The notes under the pieces were generated by a model. It saw only the letters and a program-made list of their open reading frames with translations, was not told the origin of the DNA and made no database searches. Shown here one piece after another: positions 13,804-22,497 of a DNA stretch of 41,286 nucleotides. Source of the stretch: Gammaproteobacteria bacterium (lineage in GTDB: Bacteria > Pseudomonadota > Gammaproteobacteria > Steroidobacterales > Rariloculaceae). Location of the stretch: the NCBI GenBank assembly GCA_022826245.1, contig JAJDVG010000007.1:1-41286 (forward strand). Reading direction: 5' to 3'. The position numbers and the translations under genes are program-made. How positions within the stretch are numbered: position 1 is the first letter of the stretch; each line of letters begins with the position of its first letter.

Positions 13804-15552
13804 TCAACGGCTGATCTGTTCCTGCGTGAGCGATTCCGGACTGAGCTCGCGCAGCCGTTGCCAGGCTTCGGTGCCTTCGAGCGCGGTATTCTGCTGCACG
13901 AGATCCCAGGGCGTCTGGCCGGCCCTGGCCACGATCGTGGCTGTCGCGCCGGCATCCAGTAGAGCCAACACCACCTCGGGGCTTGCATTCAGCAGCGCCG
14001 CAACGTGCAGGGGCGTGGTCCCCAGGCTGCCGTGGCGTGCGTCCGGATCCGCGCCGGCAGTGAGGAGCCGTTCGACGATGGGTAGCCCTTCCGTCCGGGT
14101 CGCGGCCCAGTGCAGCGGCGTAGCGCCACTCCCGTCCTGTTCCCAGACGGGCGCGCCAAGCTCGAGCAGCGTAGCGACGATGTCGATACTGCCGTTTCGG
14201 GCCACGGCGAGGTGCAGGGGCGCCTCGCCCTGGTCCGTGCGTTCCGCGAGACTGGCTCCGCCGGCGACCAACGCCGCGATCACTTCCGGATTTTCACCGA
14301 TTGCCGCTGCCAGGTGCAGCGGCGTCCAGCCGTCGCGGTTGACGGAGTTGGCATCGGCGCCGCCGTCGAGCAACTCCCGAATGATCGCGGGATCGGGATT
14401 GTTCTGGACGGCCAGGTGCAGCGGTGTCGCGCCGTTGCCGGATGCCGCGTCGGGATCCGCGCCCGCTTCGAGAATCGCTCCGACGATCTCCGGGTTGTTG
14501 TTGCCGTTTGCCGCATAGTGCAGGGGCGTGAAACCGGCCCAGTCGCCGTTGTCGACGTCGATGCCGCGGCCGAGAAACTCCCCGATGATCTCGGGATCAA
14601 CGTTGTTGGCCGCCGCCAGGTGCAACGGCATCAAACCTTCGTGGCTGCGTGCATAGGGATCCGCTCCGGCGTTGAGCAGGAAGGCGATGATCCCGGGCGT
14701 GCGTGCGTTCATCGCCGCAACATGCAGTGGAGCGAGCCCGCCGTCCGTGCGCGCGTCGAGGTTCGCTCCGCCGTCGAGCAACATTTCGATGACGCGCGGG
14801 TTGTTGTTGCTTTCAGCGGCCGTGTGCAATGGGGTTGCGTCGTTGTCCGGCAATCTTGCGTTTGCGTCGGCGCCCTGGTTGATCAGAACCGCGAATACGG
14901 CCGGATCATCGTTCCAGGTCGCCGCCCAGTGCAAAGGCGTCCAGCCGTTGCGGTCGATGAGGTTCGGGTCGGCGCCGGTGGCCAACAGCGTAGCGAGAAC
15001 TTCGATACCGTCGTCGCGCACGACTGCAAGATGCAACGGCGATCGGCGATCGGCGGTACGCGCGTCGGGGCTCGCGCCGCCCCCGAGCAGGGTGGCGACA
15101 GCGATCGGGTCTTCGCGTTGCTGCACCGCCCAATGCAGTGGGGTCCATTCGTTTGCGTCCTCTGCATCGGGGTCGGCGCCGCCGTTGAGAAGCTCGACGA
15201 TGGTGTCGATGTCGCCGCCAGATGCCACGGCCACATGCAGCGGCGTCATCCCGTTGTCTATCCCTGCGTCGGTGTTGGCGCCGCCTTCGATCAACGCAGC
15301 GACAACCGCCGGGTTGTCGCCGTTCATGGCCATCGCGTGCAGCAGCGACCAGCCTCTTGGGTCGCGGGCGTTCGGGTCGGCGCCCCGGTCAAGGCAACGT
15401 CGCACGTCATCGGCGTCGGCTGTCGCGAGGAACGTGTTCGAAGCCCAATTGGCGCATTCGTCCTGGGCCTGGATCGACCGACCTGTTGTCGCGAACACGG
15501 CTGTCGCCGCCAAGCCTGCGATCAGGAGCGATTTTTTCGTGAAACTGCCCAA
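13804..15552 (-). CDS. Exported ankyrin-repeat protein
   Basis: A protein of 582 residues. A signal peptide (KKSLLIAGLAATAVFATTGR, then SIQAQ) precedes about 14 tandem ankyrin repeats of 33-36 residues. Typical units are GWTPLHLAAAIGENPEVIAA and GATPLHLAVQNNPDPAIIRE, with loops ending LLDGGADANS. Almost the whole mature protein is ankyrin. The only start I find is a TTG at 15552; no in-frame ATG or GTG lies before the upstream stop. Exported ankyrin proteins are typical of host-associated bacteria and bind other proteins. The stop touches the start of the 11570-13801 gene, so the two form an operon. The target is unknown. Confidence 0.88.
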   Translation of the reverse strand: MGSFTKKSLLIAGLAATAVFATTGRSIQAQDECANWASNTFLATADADDVRRCLDRGADPNARDPRGWSLLHAMAMNGDNPAVVAALIEGGANTDAGIDNGMTPLHVAVASGGDIDTIVELLNGGADPDAEDANEWTPLHWAVQQREDPIAVATLLGGGASPDARTADRRSPLHLAVVRDDGIEVLATLLATGADPNLIDRNGWTPLHWAATWNDDPAVFAVLINQGADANARLPDNDATPLHTAAESNNNPRVIEMLLDGGANLDARTDGGLAPLHVAAMNARTPGIIAFLLNAGADPYARSHEGLMPLHLAAANNVDPEIIGEFLGRGIDVDNGDWAGFTPLHYAANGNNNPEIVGAILEAGADPDAASGNGATPLHLAVQNNPDPAIIRELLDGGADANSVNRDGWTPLHLAAAIGENPEVIAALVAGGASLAERTDQGEAPLHLAVARNGSIDIVATLLELGAPVWEQDGSGATPLHWAATRTEGLPIVERLLTAGADPDARHGSLGTTPLHVAALLNASPEVVLALLDAGATATIVARAGQTPWDLVQQNTALEGTEAWQRLRELSPESLTQEQISR

Positions 15553-15811
15553 TGTTCCCGAATACCCGGTTAGGCTCGGATCATGCCGTCGTTGTCGCTG
15601 CGATCCAGCCTGGCGCGACTGGCATGCATACTATCCCAGTAAAAGCGAGCGTGCAGGCACCGAGAACGGTTCCGGTCCGCAGAGGCACTGAAACCACTCG
15701 AAGTCGGGCAATCCGGCGCGGGCACAGCCGCGCCGTCGACGTCGTTTCGATCGGGCCTTAACTGGCGTGGCGTCTCGCCACAAGCTACGAATACGACACG
15801 GCGAGGCCCTG
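15553..15811. other. Intergenic region, no gene seen
   Basis: Between the ankyrin gene and the terminator of the small lipoprotein gene I find no supported gene. A short hairpin, GTGGCG/CGCCAC with a 3-nt loop, occurs near 15768-15783. No tRNA-like structure is visible. It should hold the promoter of the ankyrin operon, but I cannot place a convincing -35/-10. Confidence 0.45.
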
Positions 15812-15839
15812 AAAAACTACCCGGACGTCGGACGCCCGG
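15812..15839 (-). terminator. Rho-independent terminator of the lipoprotein gene
   Basis: Read on the minus strand, CCGGGCGT and ACGTCCGG pair over 8 bp (one G-U) around a CCG loop, followed by GTAGTTTTT. It begins 9 bp after the stop codon of the lipoprotein gene. The loop is tight, but the U-run and position are right. Confidence 0.6.
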
Positions 15840-15847
15840 AAGCGCAG

Positions 15848-16129
15848 CTACTTCTGCGCGACATCCTCCAGCACTCTGTCGATGCGCTGATTGGTGGCGC
15901 CGATCTGCCCTTCCAGAGCGTCGAGACGGCTCTCGATACCGCTCGTATCGCAGTCGCACTCCGGAGCCGGCTGTTGGCCTGCCGCTTCGATCGCGGATAC
16001 ACGCTGCATCAGCGTATCCAGATCGTTACGGTCGTTGGTTCGGTCGAACCGGGTCGGCGCGCACCCGACAAGAGCCACGGCACAGGCGACCAGTATCGGA
16101 CCGCCCAAAACGCTTTTCAGATTTTTCAC
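15848..16129 (-). CDS. Small lipoprotein with C-terminal coiled coil
   Basis: A protein of 93 residues. A GTG start at 16129 follows AGGAAC. The N-terminus KNLKSVLGGPILVACAVALV, then GCAP, is a lipoprotein signal; LVGC is the lipobox, with Cys near residue 24. The mature part has a coiled-coil stretch (NDLDTLMQRVSAIEAAG), a small Cys/Asp-rich break (ECDCDTSG) and a second coiled coil (IESRLDALEGQIGATNQRID). It should be anchored in the outer or inner membrane. It resembles Lpp-like or porin-associated coiled-coil lipoproteins only in general design. It is a single-gene unit, divergent from the LolA-like gene. The frame extends upstream to 16261, but that part lacks a start with a ribosome binding site. 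Confidence 0.75.
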   Translation of the reverse strand: MKNLKSVLGGPILVACAVALVGCAPTRFDRTNDRNDLDTLMQRVSAIEAAGQQPAPECDCDTSGIESRLDALEGQIGATNQRIDRVLEDVAQK

Positions 16130-16277
16130 AGTGATCGTTCCTATCCCACTTAAAACAATCAAAACGGAACACGAAATTCCGCGTTGCCTATTGTAGCGCG
16201 ATTTTTCGAAGATCGATGCGAATCCGGGCGATATCGACGCAAATTTCCCCGATATCGTCACGCGGCGCCTGCCCGGT

Positions 16278-16305
16278 TTGTTTCTCCGCGTCCGCTCATT
16301 AGAAT
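16278..16305 (+). promoter_or_regulatory. Candidate promoter of the LolA-like/oxygenase/RND operon
   Basis: TTGTTT (16278-16283), a 16-bp spacer and TAGAAT (16300-16305, five of six consensus bases) lie 24 bp before the start of the first gene. The region between the divergent lipoprotein and this operon also holds two GATATCG repeats near 16230-16257 that could be a regulator site. Confidence 0.4.
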
Positions 16306-16329
16306 GGATCGCCAGTACCGGGGGATGAC

Positions 16330-17148
16330 ATGATTCATTGGAACAAGTGCATATCGCGGGTCTTCACGTTGTGGTTCGGCGTTGGCGCGTTCGTCCTGCC
16401 CGCGTCGCTGGCTCAGGCCCAGGGCGCGAGTCCGGAGGAGCGGGGGCTGGCGATCGCCGTCGAGGCGCGGGAGCGCGGCCGGGGTTTCGGCAACTTCACG
16501 GCGAGTCAGACGATGGTGCTGCGCAACCGGCAGGGCCAGGAAAGCCTGCGGGAACTTCGCATCAAGGTGCTCGAGGTCGAGGGCGACGGCAACCGCAGCC
16601 TGTTCGTTTTCGATGTGCCGCGCGATGTGGCGGGCACGGCGTTCCTGATCCACGCCCACAAGGACGCGGCGGACGATCAGTGGCTCTATCTGCCGGCCGT
16701 CACAAGGGTCAAGCGCATCAGTTCGGCGAACCGCTCCGGCTCCTTCATGGGCAGCGAGTTCGCCTACGAGGATCTCGGCGTGCCGGAGGTGGAGCGGTTC
16801 ACGTACCGCTACCTGCGCGATGAGCCCTGCGGGGAAATGACCTGCACGGTATCGGAGCGTTTTCCGACCGAGGAGCGCTCGGGCTACCTGCGCCAGGTGG
16901 TCTGGCAGGATACCGACGAGCTTCGCGTGTGGAAGGTGGAATACTACGACCGCAAGGACGCGCATCTGAAGACGCTGACGATGGCCGATTACCAGTTGTA
17001 TCTGGATCGGTACTGGCAGGCGGGCGAGCTGACGATGGTCAATCACGTGACGGGCAAGAGCACGGACCTGTCGTGGTCGGATTTCGAGTTCGGGGCCGAT
17101 ATCGATGACGCGGAATTCACCCAGACGGGCTTGAGACGGGTGCGTTGA
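16330..17148 (+). CDS. Periplasmic LolA-like outer-membrane lipoprotein-sorting family protein
   Basis: A protein of 272 residues. The signal peptide ends LPASLAQAQ near residue 31. The mature part has the LolA-like (pfam17131-type) pattern of long beta strands: GFGNFTASQTMVLRNRQGQE, LFVFDVPRDVAGTAFL, QWLYLPAVTRVKRISSANRS and GSFMGSEFAYEDL. Proteins of this group are commonly encoded beside MMPL/RND transporters and are thought to carry lipids across the periplasm. Here an RND gene follows two genes later on the same strand. The ATG at 16330 follows GGGGGATGAC. Likely role: a periplasmic lipid carrier serving the transporter at 18422; the cargo is unknown. Confidence 0.82.
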   Translation: MIHWNKCISRVFTLWFGVGAFVLPASLAQAQGASPEERGLAIAVEARERGRGFGNFTASQTMVLRNRQGQESLRELRIKVLEVEGDGNRSLFVFDVPRDVAGTAFLIHAHKDAADDQWLYLPAVTRVKRISSANRSGSFMGSEFAYEDLGVPEVERFTYRYLRDEPCGEMTCTVSERFPTEERSGYLRQVVWQDTDELRVWKVEYYDRKDAHLKTLTMADYQLYLDRYWQAGELTMVNHVTGKSTDLSWSDFEFGADIDDAEFTQTGLRRVR

Positions 17149-17193
17149 TCCGCCGCAAGGCGTGAGTATTACTCTGGTTCACGGGGTGGGAAC

Positions 17194-18348
17194 TTGAGGG
17201 CGGCGCCATCGGCATATGTCGATACCTACGCGCGGGCCCGGCGCCACGCGCCGGCGCTGGCGGACGAGTACATCCGGCACACGACCATCGGCGATCCCGA
17301 GCTCGATCCGGTCATGGAGGAACTCTCGTCGATGCCGCCGCCGGATCTGCACCGGTTCATCAGGGCCGGTATCGAGGAGCAGGACGACGTGCTTCGCAAG
17401 GCGCCGCGGTCGCTCAGGAATTTCTTCGCGGAGCTCGAGGAGCCCGAGTGGCTCGACCGGGAGGCCTTCCGGCCCGGCATACGCGCCTTTCACACCAACG
17501 CCGACCTGATGCTCGTGGCCTTCGTTGCCGGCGTGCTCGTCGAGGGTTTCTCCACGCTGATCGCGAAGTCCTTCAACATGACCGGGCGCGTCGCGTTCAC
17601 CAAGCGCCGGCTGCAGCAGAACAACCGCCAGCTCATGGAGATCTTCTATCCCGGCGGGCTTGAACGGGACGGCGACGGCTGGAGACTGTCCACGCGCGTG
17701 CGCTTCGTGCACTGCCGGATCCGCACGCTGCTCGCGCAGTCGGAAGAATGGGACCATGAAGCCTGGGGCACGCCGATCAGCGCGGCGCACCTGGGGCTCG
17801 CCATCGCTGTGTTTTCCAAGCGCCTGCTCGATTACTCCAAGAAGGTCGGCGCGACGTACGGCCCCGACGAGGAAGCGAGCGTGCTGGCCGTGTGGCGTTA
17901 CTCGGGCCACCTGATGGGGATCCCCGAATCCATCCTCTACCGCGACGCGGAGGAGGCCGAATCCATCTACACCATGGGTTTCATGTGCGAACCGCCGCCG
18001 ACCCAGGATTCGGTGGACATGGCCAACGCGCTGATCAAGTCCATACCCGGCGTTGCGGACATTACCGATCCGGTGGAACAGAAAAAGACCACGGCGCTGG
18101 CTTACAGGCTGTCGCGGGCGCTCATCGGCAAGACCCGCGCCACCCAGTTCCAGTATCCGTGGAGTTTCACCTTCGGCGCGCTGCTGATGTTCCGGATCAA
18201 GCAGAGAATCCAGCGGGCGTTGCGCGACACGCAGCTCGTGCGGTCCGGCAACTTCACCCAGATGCTGCAGATCTCGGTGTATGACGACGGCGGGCTGAGC
18301 TACAAGATGCCGGACAGCATCCGCGCTTCGCAGTCGATAGACTGGTGA
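17194..18348 (+). CDS. MpaB/rubber-oxygenase family protein (DUF2236)
   Basis: A protein of 384 residues. IRAGIEEQDDVLRKAPRSLR, then FFAELEEPEWLD, begins the DUF2236 region; the middle contains ALMVAFVAG-like sequence (LMLVAFVAGVLVEGFSTLIA), TRVRFVHCRIRTLL and WGTPISAAHLGLAIAVFSKR. The arginine- and histidine-bearing helix RVRFVHCRIR matches the heme-binding part of MpaB and latex-clearing oxygenases, which cleave carbon-carbon double bonds in isoprenoid chains. The start is probably the TTG at 17194 after GGGGTGGG. I see no signal peptide. Placed between a lipid-carrier-like gene and an RND transporter, it may modify an isoprenoid or fatty substrate. That link is inference. Confidence 0.78.
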   Translation: MRAAPSAYVDTYARARRHAPALADEYIRHTTIGDPELDPVMEELSSMPPPDLHRFIRAGIEEQDDVLRKAPRSLRNFFAELEEPEWLDREAFRPGIRAFHTNADLMLVAFVAGVLVEGFSTLIAKSFNMTGRVAFTKRRLQQNNRQLMEIFYPGGLERDGDGWRLSTRVRFVHCRIRTLLAQSEEWDHEAWGTPISAAHLGLAIAVFSKRLLDYSKKVGATYGPDEEASVLAVWRYSGHLMGIPESILYRDAEEAESIYTMGFMCEPPPTQDSVDMANALIKSIPGVADITDPVEQKKTTALAYRLSRALIGKTRATQFQYPWSFTFGALLMFRIKQRIQRALRDTQLVRSGNFTQMLQISVYDDGGLSYKMPDSIRASQSIDW

Positions 18349-18421
18349 ATGGCCGATAATGGCCGCTGGCCCGTCCGTCGGGCGCGCCTGACCCGGAAAC
18401 CGGCTTCTTCCAGGAGTGAGC

Positions 18422-20737
18422 ATGGCAACGATTCCTGAGCGATTGGACCGGATATTCGAGATTTTCCTTCGCCGTCCGTGGCTGACCATCGCCGTGGCGC
18501 TGCCGGTCATGGGGCTCATGACGGTGGGCGTTCGCGACATCGCCATTACCAACGATTACCGGATGATGTTCGGCGAGGACAACCCGGAACTCGCCGCCTT
18601 CGATGAACTGGAGAACACCTATTCGGAATCCAACCGGGCATTGATCGCCATCGCGCCCCGGGATGGGGACGTGTTCACGCGCGAGACGCTGGCGGCGATC
18701 GAGGAGATGACCGAGGCCGCCTGGCAGGCGCCGCATTCGAGCCGGGTGGATTCACTGACCAATTATTCGCATAGCGAGGCGTTCGAGGACGACCTCACGG
18801 TCGAGCCGCTCGTCGTGGGGGCGGCATCGTTGAGCGACGCGGAACTGGCCGACATCGAGACGATCGCGCTCGATTCCATCGAGACCTCCGGCCGGCTGGT
18901 GTCCCGCGACGGGCGCGTCGGCGGCGTCGTGATCAACTTCTTCCTGCCGGACGAGTTCGACGCGGCGGTGACCGAGATCAGCGACTACCTGAACGCGCTG
19001 CTCGACGAAGCCCGCATCGAGCACCCGCAGATCGATTACTACCTGACCGGCGACGTCGTCATGCACCGCGCGTTCGCCGTCGCCACCGTGGACGACCTGC
19101 GACGGCTCATGCCGATCGTGTTCGTGGTCATCGTCACCGTGGCGGCGCTTCTGTTGCGGTCGGTCTTCGGTACGGTGGCGATCGTGCTCGTGCTCATGTT
19201 CGTCGTGAATACGACGATGGGCTTCGCGGGCTGGCTCGGCACCTCGATCAGCCCGACGAACGCGGGCATCCCGATCATCGTCATGGCCATCACGGTCGCC
19301 TACGCAGTGCACATCGTCTCGATCACGCTGCTCAGGATGGGCGACGGGCTGGAAAAGCTGGCCGCGATCGCCGATTCGCTGCGTCACAACCTCACTCCGG
19401 TGTTCCTGACTTCGCTGACGACGGCGATCGGCTTCCTGAGCCTGAACGCGTCGGATTCCCCGCCCTTCAACATTCTCGGCAACATGGTCGCATTCGGCGT
19501 CTTCTGCGCGTTCTGTTACTGCATGACGCTGCTCCCCGCGCTGCTCGCGCTCCTGCCGCTCAAGGCGCGTACCGACCGCGCCGGAAAACGCGTGTTCTTC
19601 GAACGCCTGGCCGACTTCGTCATCGCCCGGCGCAAGGTGCTCTTCTGGTCGGTGGGCCTCGTCGCCGTGGCGCTGATCGCCGGGATTCCGCGCAACGAGA
19701 TCAGCGAAACCTGGACGCGGTATTTCGATGACCGCTACGAGTTCCGGCGCGATACGGATTTCGTGATCGGCAACCTGACGGGGCTCGATTCGCTCGAGTT
19801 CTCGCTGAGCGCGGGCCGCGACGGCGGCATCACCGATCCCGGCTACCTGCGCACGGTCGACGCCTTCGCCGAATGGTTCCGTGCGCAACCGGAAGTCGTG
19901 CACGTGCAGGCCTTCCCGGACATCATGAAGCGGCTCAACAGGAACATGAACGCGGACGATCCGGCCTTCCACCGGCTGCCCGACGACGCGGAACTCGGCG
20001 CCCAGTACCTGCTGCTGTACGAGTTCTCGCTGCCCTTCGGCGTCGATCTCAACGACCGCCTCGACGTCTCGAAGTCGGCCACGCGGCTCACGGCCGCCGT
20101 CGGCAGCCTGTCGGGCAGCGAATTGCGGGATCTGGACGTGCGCGCCCAGGACTGGCTGCGGGCCAACGCGCCCGAAATGGTCACGGCGGCGTCCGGCGTC
20201 AGCATGATTTTCGCCCACCTCTCGCAGCGCAACATCGAGAGCATGCTGCGCGGCACGATCTTTGCCATGATCCTCATATCGCTGATCCTGATCGTGGTGC
20301 TCAGAAGCGTGCGCATGGGCATCGTGAGCCTCGTGCCGAATTTCCTCCCGGCCGCGATGAGCTTTGGCCTGTGGGGCTACGTGGCCGGGCGCGTGGGCAT
20401 GGCGGCCTCGGTGGTCACGGTGGTCGCGTTCGGCATCATCGTCGACGACACGATTCACTTCCTGTCCAAGTACCTCAAGGCGCGCCGGGAAGGCCAGCCG
20501 GCCGCCGACGCGGTTCGCGCCACGTTCCGCACCGTCGGTCATGCGCTCGCGACGACCACCACGGTGCTGTCGGCGGGCTTCCTCGTGTTCGCCGCATCCG
20601 GTTTCGAGGTCAGTTGGGCGCTGGGGATACTGGTGACGATGACGATCGTGATCGCGCTCCTTGCCGACTTCCTGCTGCTGCCGCCGCTGCTGATGGCGCT
20701 TGACGGCAAGATGCGGATCGGCGACGGGAGTCGCTGA
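18422..20737 (+). CDS. RND/MMPL superfamily transporter
   Basis: A protein of 771 residues with the twofold RND design. A first membrane helix (WLTIAVALPVMGLMTVGVRD) is followed by a periplasmic loop (about 45-220), helices 2-6 (about 220-380), a helix at about 415, a second periplasmic loop (about 435-600) and helices 8-12 to the end. Conserved polar helix residues appear in SLTTAIGFLSLNASDSPPF and VVTVVAFGIIVDDTIHFLSK (Asp-Asp), typical of proton-driven RND pumps of the MMPL/HpnN branch. I chose the ATG at 18422, 5 nt after AGGAG; the GTG at 18416 overlaps that site. Together with the LolA-like protein it probably moves a lipid or hydrophobic molecule to the outer membrane. Confidence 0.9.
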   Translation: MATIPERLDRIFEIFLRRPWLTIAVALPVMGLMTVGVRDIAITNDYRMMFGEDNPELAAFDELENTYSESNRALIAIAPRDGDVFTRETLAAIEEMTEAAWQAPHSSRVDSLTNYSHSEAFEDDLTVEPLVVGAASLSDAELADIETIALDSIETSGRLVSRDGRVGGVVINFFLPDEFDAAVTEISDYLNALLDEARIEHPQIDYYLTGDVVMHRAFAVATVDDLRRLMPIVFVVIVTVAALLLRSVFGTVAIVLVLMFVVNTTMGFAGWLGTSISPTNAGIPIIVMAITVAYAVHIVSITLLRMGDGLEKLAAIADSLRHNLTPVFLTSLTTAIGFLSLNASDSPPFNILGNMVAFGVFCAFCYCMTLLPALLALLPLKARTDRAGKRVFFERLADFVIARRKVLFWSVGLVAVALIAGIPRNEISETWTRYFDDRYEFRRDTDFVIGNLTGLDSLEFSLSAGRDGGITDPGYLRTVDAFAEWFRAQPEVVHVQAFPDIMKRLNRNMNADDPAFHRLPDDAELGAQYLLLYEFSLPFGVDLNDRLDVSKSATRLTAAVGSLSGSELRDLDVRAQDWLRANAPEMVTAASGVSMIFAHLSQRNIESMLRGTIFAMILISLILIVVLRSVRMGIVSLVPNFLPAAMSFGLWGYVAGRVGMAASVVTVVAFGIIVDDTIHFLSKYLKARREGQPAADAVRATFRTVGHALATTTTVLSAGFLVFAASGFEVSWALGILVTMTIVIALLADFLLLPPLLMALDGKMRIGDGSR

Positions 20738-20747
20738 GCGGCGGTTC

Positions 20748-21548
20748 CTACTGATTGCCCGACGCGCGGGTCAGGCGGACCCGGGTCAGGACGAACAGCG
20801 CCAGGGCGACGACCACGATGGACGGGCCCGACGGGGTATCGAAATTGGCCGACGCCAGCAGGCCCCCCGCGACAGCCACCATACCCGTGGCAGCCGCGCC
20901 CACGGCCATGCGCTCGGGGCTGCTTGCGAAGCGCCGCGCGGCCGCGGCCGGGATCACGAGCAGCGCGACGATCAGCAGCACGCCGACGACCTTGATGGCC
21001 GCGGCGATGACTCCGGCCAGGAAGATCCCGAAAATCAGCCGCTCGCGCTCCGGCTTCATGCCGGCCACCTTCGCGAGGTCCGGGCTGACGGTCGCCGCCA
21101 GCAGCGGGCGCCAGATCAGGCACAGAACGCCGAGCGCGAGTGCGCCGCCGATCCAGATCACCGCGAGGTCCACGCGCGATACCGCGAGGATGTCGCCGAA
21201 CAGCAGCGCCTGCAGATCCACGCGCATGTTGGGAAAGAAGGAGAGGATCACGAGCCCCACGGCAAGCCCGCCGTGTGCCAGCAGACCCAGCAGGGTATCG
21301 GTGGGCAGCGTGTCCTGGCGCTCGAGCCAGGACATCGCGAGCACGATCACGCAGGCGGTGGCGAAAATCCCGATGGTCAGGTCGAAATCGATCAGGATCG
21401 CGAGCGCAACGCCGAGCAGCGCGGAGTGCGCAATGGTTTCGCCGAAATAGGCAAGCCGCCGCCAGACGATAAAACAGCCGGCCGGTCCCGTGACCGCGGC
21501 CAGGCCGATGCCCGCGAGCAGCGCGCGAACGAGAAAGTCATCCAGCAT
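20748..21548 (-). CDS. znuB: Zinc ABC transporter permease ZnuB
   Basis: A protein of 266 residues with 8-9 hydrophobic helices, of ABC-3 family type: ALLAGIGLAAVTGPAGCFIV, WRRLAYFGETIAHSALLGVA (the conserved family motif near the start) and IKVVGVLLIVALLVIPAAAA (the other family signature). I chose the ATG at 21548; a TTG at 21554 would overlap the ZnuC stop. It sits directly after znuC on the minus strand, 10 bp short of the convergent RND gene, and forms the inner-membrane channel with ZnuC and the divergently encoded ZnuA. Manganese use cannot be excluded from the permease alone, but ZnuA's His-rich loop favours zinc. Confidence 0.9.
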   Translation of the reverse strand: MLDDFLVRALLAGIGLAAVTGPAGCFIVWRRLAYFGETIAHSALLGVALAILIDFDLTIGIFATACVIVLAMSWLERQDTLPTDTLLGLLAHGGLAVGLVILSFFPNMRVDLQALLFGDILAVSRVDLAVIWIGGALALGVLCLIWRPLLAATVSPDLAKVAGMKPERERLIFGIFLAGVIAAAIKVVGVLLIVALLVIPAAAARRFASSPERMAVGAAATGMVAVAGGLLASANFDTPSGPSIVVVALALFVLTRVRLTRASGNQ

Positions 21549-21550
21549 GT

Positions 21551-22264
21551 TCAATGCGCCTGCGCGTTGCCGCCGGGACGGTCGGCGACGCCGGCGGCGC
21601 CCCTGCCGTGCCCGGAACCGCCGGCCAGGTAGCCCGGATCATGCTCGTGGGGCACGAGGACCACGAAATTATCGGCCTTGGCCAGCGCGTCCTTGACGTC
21701 ATGGGAAATCATCAACACGCCGCAGCCGAGGTCCTGGCGGATCGAGTCGACGAGCTCGTCGAGCAATTCCGCTCCGGCGATGTCCACGCCCTGGGCGGGT
21801 TCGTCCAGAACCAGCAGGTCGGGACGGTGAATCAGCGCCCGCGCGAGCAGCAGCCGCTGGAACTCGCCTCCGGAGAGCGTCGTGACCGGCGGATCGTCGA
21901 GTTTCTCCAGTCCCACGGCGGCGAGGGCGGCCTCGACTTCGTCGGCCGCGTAGCGGTCGGTGAGCGTCATCAGGCGCCTGAGCGTCAGGGGCAGCGTATG
22001 ACCGATCGTGAGTCGCTGCGGCACATAGCCGACCTTCAGCGACGGCGCCCGCCGGACCGTCCCCTCGGTGAGCTCGATGAGACCGAGCACCGCCTTGACG
22101 CAGGTGGACTTGCCGGCGCCGTTCGCGCCGATCACGCAGACCAGGTCGCCCCGATTCACGGTCAGGTCGACATGCCGGATGATCCAGCGTTCACCGCGCT
22201 TGATGCCGATGTCGCTGGCGATGAGGAGTGGCTCGGACAGCGTAGGGTGCTCCGCCGGAAACAC
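21551..22264 (-). CDS. znuC: Zinc ABC transporter ATP-binding protein ZnuC
   Basis: A protein of 237 residues with all ABC motifs in order: Walker A GANGAGKST, Q-loop GYVPQRL, signature LSGGEFQR, Walker B LLVLDEPAQGVD and switch His in MISHDVKDAL. The PQRL and AQGVD forms are typical of the ZnuC branch. The C-terminus carries several His residues (VPHEHDPGYL, then GSGHGRG), possibly metal-binding. It starts at a GTG (22264) with no good ribosome binding site, so the start is uncertain. It is cotranscribed with znuB and divergent from znuA across a gap of about 230 bp, where a Zur operator would be expected; I cannot identify one. Confidence 0.92.
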   Translation of the reverse strand: MFPAEHPTLSEPLLIASDIGIKRGERWIIRHVDLTVNRGDLVCVIGANGAGKSTCVKAVLGLIELTEGTVRRAPSLKVGYVPQRLTIGHTLPLTLRRLMTLTDRYAADEVEAALAAVGLEKLDDPPVTTLSGGEFQRLLLARALIHRPDLLVLDEPAQGVDIAGAELLDELVDSIRQDLGCGVLMISHDVKDALAKADNFVVLVPHEHDPGYLAGGSGHGRGAAGVADRPGGNAQAH

Positions 22265-22497
22265 GTAAGTCTATGGCGCGATACGTCCAGCCGCAACGAC
22301 ACTCCGGGCGCCCGATGCACGGCGGACACGCCGCCGGGGCGCCCGTCGCCACGGTTCGTCAGGTGCTATATTTGACCGGCTGCGCAAGGGTCGGCCGTTT
22401 CGCGCAAGGGAGATCGTGGATGGAGACATTGAGAAGCCGTTTCGCCGGTCCGGCCGGCTTCGGAACGGGCTCGTACAGCCGACTGCGGGGATTGCCC

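Noticed and set aside
13804..15552. Regular DNA periodicity of about 100 bp, considered as a repeat array or CRISPR
   Set aside because: The period matches 33-residue ankyrin units, the units differ in sequence, and there are no uniform repeat/spacer boundaries.
14110..15573. Open frame of 487 codons antisense to the ankyrin gene, with repeats
   Set aside because: Its periodicity is a reflection of the ankyrin repeats on the other strand.
15553..15811. Possible tRNA or small RNA in the gap
   Set aside because: A short hairpin is present, but there is no cloverleaf or other conserved RNA structure.
22265..22497. Zur operator between the divergent znu genes
   Set aside because: A Zur site is expected by analogy, but I find no convincing AT-rich palindrome of the known kind, only TATATT at 22367-22372.
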